Under the pieces are notes generated by a model. The model made no database searches and was not told the DNA's origin. It saw nothing but the letters and a program-made list of their open reading frames with translations. From assembly GCA_009760855.2 (NCBI GenBank), contig WPIO01000087.1, positions 827,001 to 891,000 of the forward strand: 64,000 nt of DNA, written 5' to 3'. This document shows, piece after piece, positions 35,346-47,495 of the stretch (positions within the stretch are counted from its first letter, which is position 1; every line of letters begins with the position of its first letter). The DNA comes from Cristatella mucedo (Eukaryota > Bryozoa > Phylactolaemata > Cristatellidae). Both the position numbers and the translations under genes were made by a program.

Positions 35346-36654
35346 ACCGCGACCGGACCTTGAGAATTCCCTGACGAAAGAGAATAAAAAAAGTTGTACT
35401 AGTAAGATTACACATCATCCAGTATCACCTACTAATAACTTTTCCTTATCACGACGCCCAGTCTGTATCATATGTCGTCATAGTATCGTCTATAGTAGTA
35501 GCACTGAAATGATGATAACCGGCTACTTCTATAAATACACTTTCTGGTACTATTTTTGCAGGCAAAGTATTTTAGCCAAGCCAGGCTAGTTTGATATTCT
35601 CCTTTAACAAATATATACCTCGTGGTATTATCTATCGAGCTCATGGTCGGTCCGTCTTTGCTTCGTCTCCCAGCAGACAATATGGCATCCACCTCACTGC
35701 TGAGTGGTATTGTGCTATCTTGCCCAAGCATGCTTGACCTCTTCGGCCTTCCTGGGTAATGCCTTAACGTAGCTGACCTCGATTTCAACCTCAGTGAATG
35801 ATGTAACGGTGCAGGTATAGATGACATTATAGGTCCATCCGGGGAATCCTTAAAGTGGGCACCTCGGAGCTCATTCCGCGGCCAATGATCCTACTCTGCC
35901 TAAGCCACTTGCCAATTTCGCTGCCGAATAGTCATGGGGCCGATCGTTTGGATCCTGGAGACTCTAATTCATTGACGACAATCATTTGAAGATTCTGCGT
36001 CTTGGTCTGTATTTGATTTACTTGCCTCTTTGGCTATTTGTTCAGACTGAATTTGTACTTGGACTTGACTCCGCTAAGTTATGTAAGTTCGACAGTAGCA
36101 CGACAGAATGGAGCTTGCATATGGCGTCTTTTATCACTAGCATTACTTGCGCATTTATTCGCCCCATATAGTCGTCTCTCTCTTCGGTTTGTATTGCCAT
36201 GGCTCTGGGATTTTTATTAACACTGAGTTTTCTCTTTTCTTTGTTGTGGAATGATAACCTGTACACACTTTAACATGATTACTACCAATGTTGATAATAA
36301 TTAGGGAATCTGGTTACTTCATTTGGTCGTATTGCATGATGAATTATATGACACAGTTATTGTCGCAATAATAATAATAATAATACTGATATTAAAATTA
36401 TCAACTAGTTTTTTACTTGCTAGCTTAAAATTAGCATCTTTGTAGGCACATTCAGTAAAGGAAGTACTGACGATTGGTTAGTGGTAACATGCACAGTGCC
36501 AACACGGATAAGCAAACAAACAATATATCAGAAATACCCAGAAGTTGCTATGAGCAGCGCGCCTGTTTGGTTTCTTTTCTTACTAAATACCATGGATTCA
36601 GGGGATTTCGTTGTGTCATTCGAGAGTCATTAAAAGACTAGGGAAACTGCACAC
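35346..36654. other. Mostly unassigned region
   Basis: A 119-codon minus-strand open frame (35,827-35,468) has no motif I recognise and its C-terminal part is low-complexity Tyr/Arg. An (AAT)n run lies at about 36,366-36,385 without an adjacent LINE hairpin. Nothing else supported. Confidence 0.35.
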
Positions 36655-36815
36655 TAGCTGCCATAAAACTCAAGGTAAGGCGGTTGCTTTCCACGACTTT
36701 TGTCCAGATGTTGTGGGTTCGAATCCTGTGGCGGGTGATTCTTTATTGCAGCTTCAAGCGATGGGGATAGCCGTAAAGGCTCTGCTGTCGCTATACAAAT
36801 GAGGCTGTTAAATCA
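36655..36815 (+). mobile_element. SINE 2 (tRNA-derived)
   Basis: Contains AAGGTAAGGCGGTTGCTTTCC (A-box region) and a perfect B box in GTGGGTTCGAATCCTGTGGCG, followed by the type-specific body GCGATGGGGATAGCCGTAAAGG and GAGGCTGTTAAATCA. The LINE-derived 3' hairpin is absent, so the copy is 3'-incomplete. It is not a tRNA gene: no acceptor stem can be paired. Confidence 0.75.
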
Positions 36816-36984
36816 GCTAGTATTTTCTTAAGAACAATTACCACAAGATTATAGGTTTGGCACAAGGCCAAGTTTGGTCATGACTTCAGATCGTTTCTTT
36901 ACAAGATAGAGAGCCAATGATTTTCTGTGGGAAGTAGTGTAGTTCTGTAAGCTGGGTAGTCAGGTTTTGCATAGGCCGGTAGAT

Positions 36985-37300
36985 CTGCAAAATATGATTT
37001 ACAAAAGTCAAGACAGGATTTTGCAAATGCATGCACAAACATAGTCTGCGTTTAACAGTCTGTTCTGGCTTGAGCTAAAAGTAGGTAGACTTGACGGTGA
37101 AGGTAATTTGATCGCCTAGTGGAAGATGACTTAAGACAATTGTTCCTCAGAATTTGAACGGAAATATGCTGGCAGAACCAATTGCAAGTGTCAGACGTAT
37201 CTATTTAAGTGCCGCCCTAAATATTTCACTATTAGCAACCTTGATTTATCGTTTTTTCAGTTAAAAAGGTTAGCTGCCATTTACATGTGGATGTTTAGCG
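36985..37300 (-). mobile_element. LINE family A relic
   Basis: Old minus-strand copy of the RT C-terminal region: CAAAAGTCAAGACAGGATT, TAGACTTGACGGTGAAGGTAA, TGCTGGCAGAACCAATTGC and AAGTGTCAGACG align with the same stretch of the 18.2- and 33-kb copies. No ends preserved. Confidence 0.65.
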
Positions 37301-38360
37301 TTGGAAATCACTTCTTACCTCGGATTCTGACGCTAGAGAAGGCAATTGAAAAGCTAAATCTCGATGCCGTTGAAGCATGTAGTGCTTGTGTGTCTATGCT
37401 ATAATGGAATACAATGTTGGGATAGTACCATACTGGCCCACGTAAAATAGGACTACCGGAAGCTGCACGAACGAATTATTTCTGCTGCTCACGTGTTTGA
37501 CGGATGAGGAGGCCAAGCTTGAGGCCATGACCTGTCGGAAGAATTAGTAGCAGCTCGCCGGAGCTGAGACCACGCCAAGGATGGGTGACAAGATAGCTGA
37601 GCTACCTCTTGGTTCCATCGTCAATTGCTCACAAAAGCCCGAGAGTCGAGGGGAGCCTATTCTGCTGCCGAAGCTATCCGTCTGCAATACAAACTATGAG
37701 AGGGGGTATGGGACCACTTCAGACAGTTGCCGATGCAGCCGAAGAGAGCCAGAACAAAGTTATTGAGCAGCGGCAGTTGAGGGACGGTAAGGATGTGCAG
37801 AAAGTGACAGCGACTTGTGACGAGGCGATAGTGGCCTGTCAGGAGGCACAAGCGGCCTGCCAGAACGTATTGGCTGAGCAAAGTTGCAAAGACGTCTCCA
37901 TGCTGGAGAGCATTCGCAAGAGCACTACATGAAACAAAGGCTTTGTGCGAGTTTAACGTGCTTGAAGGCTGAGGGATCCTTGGTCCTCGGGACTGCTGTG
38001 TGGCATCGGCATAAGAATGAAAGGCTGAGTGAGTATAGGGTAAGTATAGCTTTCGAAAAGGAGCGTACCAAGCCCAGAACCCTAGTGTACCGCCTACCTA
38101 AGTGATTCCTAGAATGATTGCGGCCCTTTGACATCAAAGCTATGGACGGCCCAACTGAGCTGAGACCTAAGCGATACACTGCCAGGGAAGCCCAGCCTCG
38201 GGATGAGAAGTGCTCGAGAGAAGGAAGGGTAATAAATTATTTCTTACGTCGCCGAAAATTCAGGTTAAATGAACAGAGATGGTGTTCCTACGTCTGTATA
38301 TTCCTAAGAGGGTATATGTTCAACATAACCAACGCTGATACATCCGATTTATAAGATCTA
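37301..38360 (+). pseudogene. Unidentified coding-like, frame-broken stretch
   Basis: Higher GC than its surroundings and several consecutive open segments in shifting frames: LTLEKAIEKLNLDAVEAC near 37,330; an ATG frame at 37,581-37,766; a helical, coiled-coil-like segment with AAEESQNKVIEQRQ and CDEAIVACQEAQAACQNVL at about 37,730-37,890; and a basic segment RHKNERLSEYRVSIAFEKER at about 38,010-38,070. No domain is recognised. It may be a degenerate gag-like or host-gene remnant, or chance. Transcript or protein homologues would decide. Confidence 0.25.
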
Positions 38361-38554
38361 CAAGAAGACTGAATCCTACACGATAGTTTGAAAATATCAA
38401 TACATGAGTAGCTAGTCAAACTCAACTCATTCCGTGATAAAAGCATGCTCTATGAAGCTGAAGTTGAACTACACCAACTTCCGAAGATCATGTACTGATA
38501 ATTTATGAGCACTAAGTATAGGCGACTGCAGATACGGCTTCTGCTCTCTTGGCC

Positions 38555-38800
38555 ACTTTTTGCTATCTTAATTTGGGGCCTAGCAAAAGCATTTTTATAG
38601 GCTCAGGCACAAACGAGGCAGAAGGATTAGTTATTATGCGTGGTATGCATGACAGTAACACATCCCAGCATCGCAGTAGTAGAGCATGTGGTATAGGATC
38701 TAGAAGGCTGGCTGACTTCTTTGTCTGGAAGACGAATGTAAGAATGAGGTCACTCGAGACAGCGTCAAACATTGAGAGTAATATCAGGGTCACTTCTTGA
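38555..38800 (-). mobile_element. LINE linker-region fragment
   Basis: The minus-strand frame reads SSDLILTFVFQTKKSASLLDP and IPHALLLRCWDVLLSCIP, matching the linker before RT in family A (VTSDLVQKF..KTTSPLHPIPTALLLPCIDLLL). The spacing and motif order are LINE-specific. Isolated fragment. Confidence 0.65.
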
Positions 38801-39234
38801 GCAGAGAGTTGAGCAACACCAGTACACCGAATTTTACTTAGACAGAAAGATGTATACGAATATTGTAGAATGAAATTATTTTAATAATTAGATAAGAACT
38901 GTGTGCCAAAATTCTAGTCCTCCACTTATTGTGCTCTCAAGCATTGCAGAACCCACCTATTAGTATTTGGTCACTTGCTGTAAAGACGTGTATCCCTATT
39001 TTAAAGGCATGCTGCATATCGTGTTCCGTTGACCACTATGCTGATTTATTTAAGAGCATATTTCTAACGCATATTCCTGCTATCATAATGACCACTACTA
39101 TTAGCTAGACCATTTGCAAACCAAGAAGAGGTGCCATTATCCATTATTTTATAAGTTTCTAAGCAGTCACTAAAGTAGGCTTAATTGTAATGGACCACGA
39201 AACCACAAACTTAGGAATAATTTGCGTCTCACTC
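38801..39234. other. No recognisable feature
   Basis: AT-rich spacer between LINE fragments. Confidence 0.35.
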
Positions 39235-39645
39235 TAACCTTTCACCTATAACTCGTACGAACCTCAAATCCTTTTCAGACGGTGTCTTTAGTTAGTATGC
39301 TCCCAAGGCTTGGCATTCACTGCCAAAATCGTCACAACATCATTGATTTGACCCTGTTTACAAAGAAATAAAACTCATCTATTTCTCACAGCATTTAATA
39401 AGTCACTGTCATTATTCCTATTGTGCTTATGAGTGCGGACACTGGGCATGCTGCCACTACCCACACTTGCATGCTGAACCTATGAATGAAACCCCTAACC
39501 GTATCATCATTGTTCTTTGTGGAGCCGGCAAATACTAACTATTGAATCACGCTTCATTTGCAGCCAATGTAAAGCGCCTAGAAAGAGATTGAGTTCTATG
39601 ATGGCGCTTTATTAAGTTTTTTATTAATAGTATTATTATCACTAC
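39235..39645 (+). mobile_element. LINE family A 3'-end fragment
   Basis: From TCGTACGAACCTCAAATCC through GCTCCCAAGGCTTGGCA and TGTAAAGCGCCTAGAAAGAG to GATGGCGCTTTATTAAG and TATTATTA. Family A, + strand, moderately diverged, hairpin preserved. Confidence 0.82.
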
Positions 39646-39767
39646 CTATTTTTTGAGCTTAACGCATGAATTTAACTACTAGCAATCAATGCCTTGCGAT
39701 TTTTAGCCTTTGCATGTAAAATAGGTGACATCAAGCTTATTGAAAATGCATATGTTACTACTAGTCA

Positions 39768-40690
39768 TATGTAATGTGATGTATCTCTGTCTGTTGCTCC
39801 ACAAAGTCATACAGACTGTGTGGGTGTTACGCAGGAGAGTTTTGTATAGGGCACTAACGGCCTAGGTGGCTTTCGGTTTGCATTCGGTTGCCGAAAGACC
39901 ACGTCTCACGCAACAAAGAGAAGGTGGGAAGCATAGCAGAGTCAGGAGGGCAGTTGAGGTAGCGAGTCGCATTGACGTAGCAGCTCAGGACCACTGAACA
40001 GATGAGCCATAGTCGGCAGCAGGAGAATAGTTGTCGTTGCGTAAAAACTGTGGAAACGAGTTCCACAGCCTTGGACCTGCAGAGCTAAAGCTTCTGCCGC
40101 AAACGGTATTTACGCGGCGGAATGGAGAAGTTAATTTAATTTCCACACAGGAATGAAACAGCTAATTTATAATCCACACACTACCTGAGGGTGCGAACAG
40201 GCTGAAACTGGTGCAGCAGTTCAGCCACGTACGAAGGAAACAAGCTTTGGCGAGCCTTATAGGTCAGCGTAAGAACTTTGCTCCTTTGTTCAACCGGTAT
40301 CCATACTATCTCTTTTTGAAAAAGGAGACCTCTGGGACTTGGAGACTAGTCTTGCAGCCATATTCATAGTCAGGTTCAGTGGCCTAATAGCTTTTTTTTG
40401 CAGCCCAGCCAAAGGCAATTACAGTAATCGAGCCGAGACAGAACTAAGGAGCTTGTTAAATCTTTTACAAGCAACTGTGGGAGGCAGCTCCTAATCTTGG
40501 ATAGGGATCGAACGTGATGGCTAGCTGTAGAAGCAGTCTTCTGAATAAAGCTTTAAAATTGAGGCAGCTGTTGAAAATGACATCTACATTTTGAGCACGT
40601 GGTGACGCTCGCACAGTAGCCTCGTCTATTTGAAGTGCAAAGCCTTTTAACCCAGCCACACGCTTAGGTTGTCATAGGAGCAAGATTTCT
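39768..40690 (-). mobile_element. LINE family B 3' portion
   Basis: Minus strand: tail TGTAATGTGATGTATCTCTG, then ACTGTGTGGGTGTTACGCAGG, AGGACCACTGAACAGATGAGCC, CTGAAACTGGTGCAGCAGTTC and AGGCAGCTCCTAATCTTGG. Covers the RT C-terminus and 3' UTR. A local duplication at about 40,110-40,180 repeats AATGGAGAAGTTAATTTAAT / AATGAAACAGCTAATTTATA. Broken frames. Confidence 0.85.
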
Positions 40691-41748
40691 GTACAGTGTA
40701 AGTAAAATGCTTGCAAAGAGATTGAATTCGCCATCGTTGCCATGCAAGTGAATCAGTATTACTAGGAAGCAAATATCGTACATTTCAGAATAAAAAGAAG
40801 AAGATGTAAGCTAATTTTATACTACCGATATTAGGTCCCATCGTTGAGCACGAGTGTTCATTTCCGACGACTAGTATGATGCAAACCGCTAAAAAGGTTA
40901 CACGTGACCAGGGCTATTCTCCGGAACTGCATCTTTTTGATCCTTTGCAAATAGACAGAGTAAAGATATCTAAAGACAAGCCGTGAGAAAACACCTGAAT
41001 TTTAAATTTGGTATACAAAATACTGATTTTGACAACAAAGCTTTTTTTTAAATGCCCAAACTTTAGTGCATCGCTAGGAGATCCGGGAGGGGATGTAGTT
41101 GATGGTTTATTCAAACTTCTTTTTCAGAGTGATATAGATCAGATCTGAGTTCGTCTCAAACGGACCATCATCAAAAGCCTTATTACTCTATTTCGGTTTA
41201 TCTAACAGTTTATTGTGAAGGGAGCTGCTAGTGAAATCATGTCTGGGTGTATATCTCATTCAAAGAAGTCTATTGGCACACGTGACTACATTCGAAAAGT
41301 TCTTTTTCTTCAGAAATGTGTACACCTACTACTATTCATCATAGCATAGTAAATGTTTCCTCAGCCTAAATGATCGTATTGCATATTTTCAAAGGTTGAA
41401 TGGGCTACTTGCTCTAGCTCTCCACTCATCATGAATAAACGTGTACACGACTAGCATCAGAAGTATTGCCTACTCGCACTATAGTTAGCAAACACGAATA
41501 TCTAAAGCGAATATCTCAATTAACCACAGAATGTCTGTTCCTACCAAATATTATAGAAAGAGTAGAGTTGAGTGATTCTGGTATAAATTAAAAAAAATCG
41601 CACAAGAAAATTACAGTTAAATTTAAAAAATACTACTTTGTAAGATCGGTACAGTTTTATGTGTCAAACAATGTTCAGGAATTAAAGTAGGACATATTCT
41701 CCCCAAAATATGTGCATTAAGTCTTAGCAGTTTTTTGACAATGCCTTC
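40691..41748. other. No recognisable feature
   Basis: AT-rich, no supported element or gene. Confidence 0.35.
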
Positions 41749-41936
41749 ACGTGCTTATGCGTGCTGACACTGTGCATGCTGCCACTAACCATGTTATTCA
41801 TTTTGATTGTTTTTCAAGAATGATTTAACTTACCATTCAATTGCATTTCCCTTTGCAGCAAATGTAAAGCGCCTAGAAAGAGAATATGTTCTCTGAGGGC
41901 GCTTTATCAAGTACATTATTATTATTATTATTATTA
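41749..41936 (+). mobile_element. LINE family A 3' tip
   Basis: CGTGCTTATGCGTGCTGACAC to GTAAAGCGCCTAGAAAGAG..GAGGGCGCTTTATCAAG and (ATT)7. It has lost the stretch between CCACTAACC and ATGTTATTC that other copies keep (about 35 bp). The hairpin is close to consensus, suggesting a recent short insertion. Confidence 0.85.
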
Positions 41937-44134
41937 ATGACTAACACTTACTTCGGCAGCACATTTAGGCTCGGCTAGGCATGGCAGGTGCTACTCGCAG
42001 TTATATGTAATCTATCTTCTGGATACATCCGATCTTTATCTACACTCCTCGTGCTAAAAAATTGAGCAAAAAATCAAGAATTACTTCTTTTGCGACTAAG
42101 TAAAGTACCGATACACGGATTTGGTTCTCCAAAGGTGTTGCTTGAATGTGTTAATATTGTTATAATTAAAAGTGCCATCTCAAATTTAAGATCTCTGTCC
42201 AATTTACTGACAAATTTTACTTTAAGATTCATGTCATGCCGAAGGCTAACAGATCCATGACAATATTGCAAAGTTCCATTATCTGGTCATTAAGCATTCT
42301 TCACTCGCATGCAAAAAATTAACATATTGACTGGATTAAAGTCTGTCCGGTAATTTTTCTGAATTAAGATAACTTTTCTGAATTAAGTGGTAGCGTTATT
42401 GACCCCCTTAGAAAGCCTAAGCCTGGTTTACTTAGAGAGTGTAATGCTTAAATCTCAATATTTGGTCTGAAATTAAGTCTCTAGTAGCACATCGGGGAAG
42501 TCTGACAACCCCGATTTATTGGACCCTTCAGTGGAAAACGACATCGGCTTCAATTCAGCGTGAGTGTTAATTTACGTAGCTATTCAATGCATTGGTTTGT
42601 TCTAGTACATTTGTGAGCTTTATTAGTAGATGATGCTTTGTTAAAGATTTTAGATGATTAAAAGGGGTGCGAAATTGTTCAACTAGGCTGGCCCGTCGCG
42701 CACATTCAGTCAGGCCTAACCCACTAACTCACAATGTTCCGCTTTAGCTATCAGCCAGGCATCGATAGCAAAACAAATTTCTGAGCCACATTTTCATGTT
42801 TTTTCGTTTAACTATTTAGGGCTACCTTTTGTTAATTAATTATTTGAATATACGATTCCAATATATTCTAGTATCTCACTTGCTGCCCGGCATTTATTCG
42901 TCTTTGTAGATTTAAATATTCTCTAATCCCTTGAAAACAGAAACTTTAGTACATATCCCGACAAAACTAATGAGGCGCTCCACAAAAAACTAGGAAACTC
43001 GTTCACTTGCTGAAATTTTAAGAAGGACGGAAAATCCGCTGATTCTCATTAGCCATCTACATTCGTGGAGGTTAGTTCTGTCGCGATTAACGTTGCTGAG
43101 ATTTACTGTCGTGGCACCAGAAACTTGAAAGGCCTTTATTCTAGCCCCTCTAAACTGCTTAAAAAGAGTTCAAATAAATGTAGGATGCGACGTTGATTGC
43201 ATTAGTTGTTAAATTTTGATTATAAATATTATTGCAGTTTCTTTTGATTGAAAATGAATTCCGTAAAAATCAAACACTACTTACAGATACTATATATCTA
43301 TTAGTTTCGGCATAAAAGCGTATGCTGAGAAAAATATAAGCTGAATCATATTTCAAGATGACACGATGAGTTGAATTAATTCTAAAAGCAGTATGCCAAT
43401 GCACCCTCTTATCAAAAGCTTTCTTACCTAAAGAAAAATATTAAAAAGACACCTGTAAGGATTGACCTTTTACGCCTGATTTCAATTAGTTTTAATAAAA
43501 TAAATTTTAATTGCAATCTTTTCCAGTTTGTAAGATGAAATAATAATGTTTTGAACGGGAAAATAGATATACCGTGTATTATACAACTTTTTCGCTCGAC
43601 GTACACCAGCCGCTGACTGGTTTAGAGCAATTGCATAGACGTAGTAATTTACTTTACCCGGTTGCAAGGTTTATGCTTAAGGATGTTGATCATATTCAAA
43701 AAATATTTCCATTTAGTTAATAAAGCATCTACAAAGAATTAATAATTTTCCATAGATAGTCTTTACCTTTATGATTTATAGGATGACTGTTAACATCGCA
43801 TAGCATAATCCTTACCGGTCTTATCTTATTTAGCATATTATTCTGTGCGACTCTGTTTTTATTTTGAAAAAGCTTGGCGATTAAAATACCAAGTATAGAA
43901 AACAATCGTAATTTCAGAGTATTTCTCCTAAATCATCTCTAATTAGCAATCAGACATAAGTTATGACTGTGTTGCTGTAGAGTGGTAATGTTGCAAGCAT
44001 AAAACCCTGATAGAACTAGCTACAGGTAACGTGCAAATTGATCGAAAATGGAAGTATAGTATTCATATTGATGTGAATTTTTCGAGAAGAAGTGCACCTA
44101 TTCCTACGAATACTTTTATCTGTGGTGTATTACC
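41937..44134. other. No recognisable feature
   Basis: About 2.2 kb of strongly AT-rich DNA. No credible ORF or repeat match. Confidence 0.35.
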
Positions 44135-44270
44135 GAGCTGGGTTGACCCAGTGATTAAGGTGCTCGCCCGACCATGAAGTGGTCGATATCGTGGGCACGA
44201 GCCCCGTGTTACATTGAAGTGCCTGAATTAAGTTCTGCTATGGTGCTATACAAATGTATTATATTTTTTA
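44135..44270 (+). mobile_element. SINE 1, plus strand
   Basis: Head GAGCTGGGTTGACCCAGTG, A-box region TGATTAAGGTGCTCGCC, B-box-like GTGGGCACGAGCCCC, then TTGAAGTGCCTGAATTAAG, TATGGTGCTATACAAATG and a T-rich tail. This is the only + strand SINE 1 and best shows the 5' end. Confidence 0.78.
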
Positions 44271-44650
44271 TATATTATTAGTTCATCGTGGCTAGAAATT
44301 TATGGCATGACATGCACCCCAGCCTTCAAGGATTCTGAAAAAGCATTGCTAGCTGTAACGCCGAAGGCTCGGCGGAGTAAGCGTGACCTGCCGCTTACCT
44401 AGCGGTTTAGCCTATCGCCTAAAGCCGTTCGGTGCGCACCTACGCGCAATAAGCTGGCCGTCACGAAACGAGCGCTTCTGGCTCTGACCTGCTTACCGTT
44501 ACTAAAGGGGGTCGTGAGTCCGCGGCGTGAATTGGAAGCAAAACACACAGATTGGGGATTTTACTGAACTTTATTCGCAAGCGCACAAAGCCGCTGCGCG
44601 TCTAGTTCAGCTTTATCTCCACACTCCTCGCACGCTTTCAACTGCACCAA

Positions 44651-44892
44651 CACTCTTGCGGAGGGAATACTCCTCCACACTAAGCGCGACCCGGACCCTA
44701 AACCCTAACCGGTGAACTAGGAATCCGTTCCCACCTGTGCCAAGGGAATACCCCAAACACGCCAACTTGCACACTCTTGCGGAGGGAATACTCCTCCACA
44801 CTGAAGCGCGAACCGGAGTCTAAACCCTACCCGGAGAACTAGAACTCGGTTTCCACCAGTGCGGCAGGAATACTCCACACACGCCAACTACG
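44651..44892. repeat. 121-bp tandem duplication inside the solo LTR
   Basis: CACTCTTGCGGAGGGAATAC at 44,651 recurs at 44,772, and the whole 121-bp unit is repeated with about 15-20% difference, each ending near CACGCCAACT. Duplicated blocks inside LTRs are common regulatory or structural expansions; the function here is unknown. Confidence 0.85.
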
Positions 44893-45170
44893 TCTAGCTC
44901 GCGCCGGCAAATCCCTATGCCGAGACTCCGTGCTAGCGCGCACACACAAAACACGAAAGAAACACAAAATGCCAGCTCGGGCGCGATACGACCGTATTCG
45001 GTGGAGTCCACCGAATCCTCCTAGCGCTGTCCCATCCTGTTCCGTCAATCACCGGCGAACAGCCCGCCCTCCTCCCTCGCTTTCAGAGAAACGAGTCCGA
45101 CGGCGGAGCCGGACCAAAGACAGAAGACCAAAGACAAAAGACACGAGGCCAAGAGCGAGCGTCGCTCGAC

Positions 45171-45232
45171 TCTTAAATACCTAGCTGAAACAACGGGCAA
45201 GAGCTTAGTGGTATTGGGCCCGGACACATTGG
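45171..45232 (-). promoter_or_regulatory. LTR core promoter (CCAAT and TATA-like)
   Basis: Minus strand: GGGCCAATGTG and GCCCAATACC followed about 40-50 bp later by GGTATTTAAGAG. Spacing suits an RNA polymerase II core promoter. Start site would be near 45,145. Confidence 0.5.
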
Positions 45233-45581
45233 CCCATTACAGAAAGGAATTACTACCGTCCCCAGGCCACTGGAAGGGCACCTCCGTCCAGCTTGAAGGG
45301 CGAATGGGTTTCAGACGATTCTTCCTTGGAAAGAGGGAAGGCGGGGGTTGACAGGCCAGCCAACATCTATCAGCAGCTTCCGCGAGTATCGGACCAATTC
45401 TAAAGGCCGAATCGCCGCCGCTCGTCTCAGAGCTTCCTGGCCTGCTCCTAAGCGCTTCCTCTCTAACCGCACTGACGCTCTTCTCTGGCTCACTGCTCCA
45501 GGACAAAGGGGCTCTAGCCCGCCGCCGAACAGCTCTTGTTCGCACTAAAATTCAGCCAAAGCCAGCAGGGCGCTACATAGC

Positions 45582-46984
45582 TATCCGTTGATTTTGACAT
45601 AGGATATAAGCAGCACTCTTCAACGATAGCAAACCAAAAATTAGTAATATGTCCAGCGTTTAAAATTAAAACGATGACAAAAAAGCACCACTGACATCCT
45701 GCGTTTGATTAATTTTTCAGTAAGAATGATGCCAAGTAAATCCAATGGGATAAGACATCTGCCCTCTTAAAAAGAAGCACTGCTGCGCTTAAACTGATTG
45801 CTAAATTAGAAGCCAAGCCTTAAAAAACATACACTAGTAAAAATCAAGTTTATTAAAGCCCCCTACTTTCCTTATTCATTTGACTATTCTAACTATTAGA
45901 TCTAGGAAACCAAATACTTCATAAATGATAGTATTTTCATTGATTGATTAAAAAGCCTATACCTTTCATTGCTTCAGAACTAATAATAAAATCCATTTAC
46001 TGTTGAAAATTTAGTGATTTAAAAGTATGCCTTATTTTTCTTAAAAATATAGATTACGAATAGACCTATAATAATAATAATAAACTCGATTAAGCGTAGA
46101 GGCTTTCAACTCTTGGATCCCTGCCGAGACTCCTATAACATTTAAGAACACCTCTTTCTGCATTTGCAGTAATTTACAAGCTAAGTGACGTGATCATGTT
46201 TGTTAACACCTTGCAAATTACAAATACATCGAAGGAATAATTTTTTTTATGATTACTGTCAAATAAAAAATATCGTTGTGTGTTTTGCAAAAATAAAAAT
46301 ACTATGCTAAACATATGGAAACTTACTTGCACACATACTTTAAGTGTGACAGCTGCGAGTGAGATGTCTGAAAATTTTAAATAAAATCCAAATACTAATT
46401 ATATTTATTATTTCCCTTATTATGGGCAAAGGTTCTTAAATGGCTGCAAAAACTTATCATAGGTGCTTTAGACATGCTGTATTACAAATAAGTCTATGCT
46501 ACGGCATCCCACTGGATTTCTATACTGCAAAATATGCTAACCTACTAACCTTAGAGAAATTATGGCTTTTTTTATTTCAGTTTATGCATTTTTTGCTTCT
46601 CCAATTTTTAGATTTAGACATAGATGACCATAAAAACACACGATTATAAGAAACCCCAATCGTACGTGGCATCGACATGCACCCCTGAGTTTTTTCCATC
46701 AGCCGGGCCTCATAAGGGTTGGTTGCTAGTCCAAAAATTGAGTTGGAAGCAGCTTTTAGCAGCTCCGTAAATAAAGTATGTTGAACCTCTTAATTGTGAC
46801 AAGCATATTAGCACCTTTCTTGTATAGACTAGTTTTATCAGGTATGTAAATCTAAGCGATCAAAAGTTTCTCGCAGGCTAACATTGTTTCGATTCATTAC
46901 CTTTAAACGTAATCACAAATAGAGCTGCAGTCTTCTAATAAGAGACGAAGATCACGTGAGTGTAATTACACTGGTCACCCATGC
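45582..46984. other. No recognisable feature
   Basis: AT-rich. An (ATA)n run at about 46,069-46,083 is followed by only a vague resemblance to a LINE A tail, not enough to call. Confidence 0.35.
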
Positions 46985-47495
46985 TTATAATAATAATAAT
47001 AATAATGCAGTTGAAAGAGCACCCTCAGAGAACTCATTATTTTTCTAGGTGCTTCACATCTGCTGCAAAGGGAAGCACGATTTAATGGTGATTATTATCA
47101 TGCTTGATAAACATGAATAGCATGGTTAGGGGAGACGTTCACAGGGTCAGCATGCAAACGTGTTCAGTGGCAGCCTGCACAGTGTCAGCACTCATAAGCA
47201 CATCAAGGATGAATCACAGGGACCCACATAATGCTGTCCTAAATAGGTGTGTTTTTAAGTTCTTTTTACATGCGGTCAAGTCAGAGGATGTTCTGACGCA
47301 AGTCAGGAGGGAGTTCCAGGCTTTGGGAGCATACGAACTAAATTCACGGTCTCCGAAGGATTTGTGGTTTGCATGAGGTATTTGCAAACTGTTGGATTCC
47401 GAAAAGCGGGTGGTAGGGTGCTTGACCTGTTATGGAGTAGATCTGAGAGATAGGCAGGAGCCAAAGAATGAAATGACCTAAAAGTGAGCGACAAG
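46985..47495 (-). mobile_element. LINE family A 3' portion
   Basis: Tail (AAT)n, then AGAGCACCCTCAGAGAACTC hairpin side, TGGTTAGGGGAGACGTTCACAG, CACAGGGACCCAC and TTCTGACGCAAGTCAGGAGG. Ends inside the RT C-terminal coding region near AAAGTGAGCGACAAGA. 5'-truncated. Confidence 0.87.

Larger units (their letters stand above)
44354..45577 (-). mobile_element. Solo LTR, minus strand (Gypsy-like ends)
   Basis: 1,224-bp GC-rich island whose ends are TGTAACGCC and GGCGCTACA, near-perfect inverted termini starting TG and ending CA, flanked by TAGC at 44,350-44,353 and 45,578-45,581 (4-bp target-site duplication). On the minus strand, two CCAAT boxes (45,228-45,232; 45,213-45,217) precede a TATTTAAGA TATA-like box (45,171-45,179), and AATAAA lies at 44,570-44,575: the U3-R-U5 order of an LTR. 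No gag, pol or primer-binding tract flanks it, so it is what recombination between two LTRs leaves. Open frames inside are chance products of high GC. Confidence 0.8.

Noticed and set aside
35468-35827. 119-codon minus-strand ORF as a gene
   Set aside because: No recognisable domain, low-complexity Tyr/Arg end and no splice or promoter context. Left as unassigned.
36655-36815. tRNA gene
   Set aside because: A and B boxes are present but no cloverleaf or acceptor stem can be drawn, and the body is shared with other SINE 2 copies.
44613-45548. Several overlapping ORFs of 60-102 codons in the GC-rich block
   Set aside because: High GC with few stops inside a solo LTR. No motif, and overlapping frames on both strands.
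46069-46150. LINE A tail after (ATA)n
   Set aside because: Only the trinucleotide run matches; the hairpin and 3' UTR sequence are absent.
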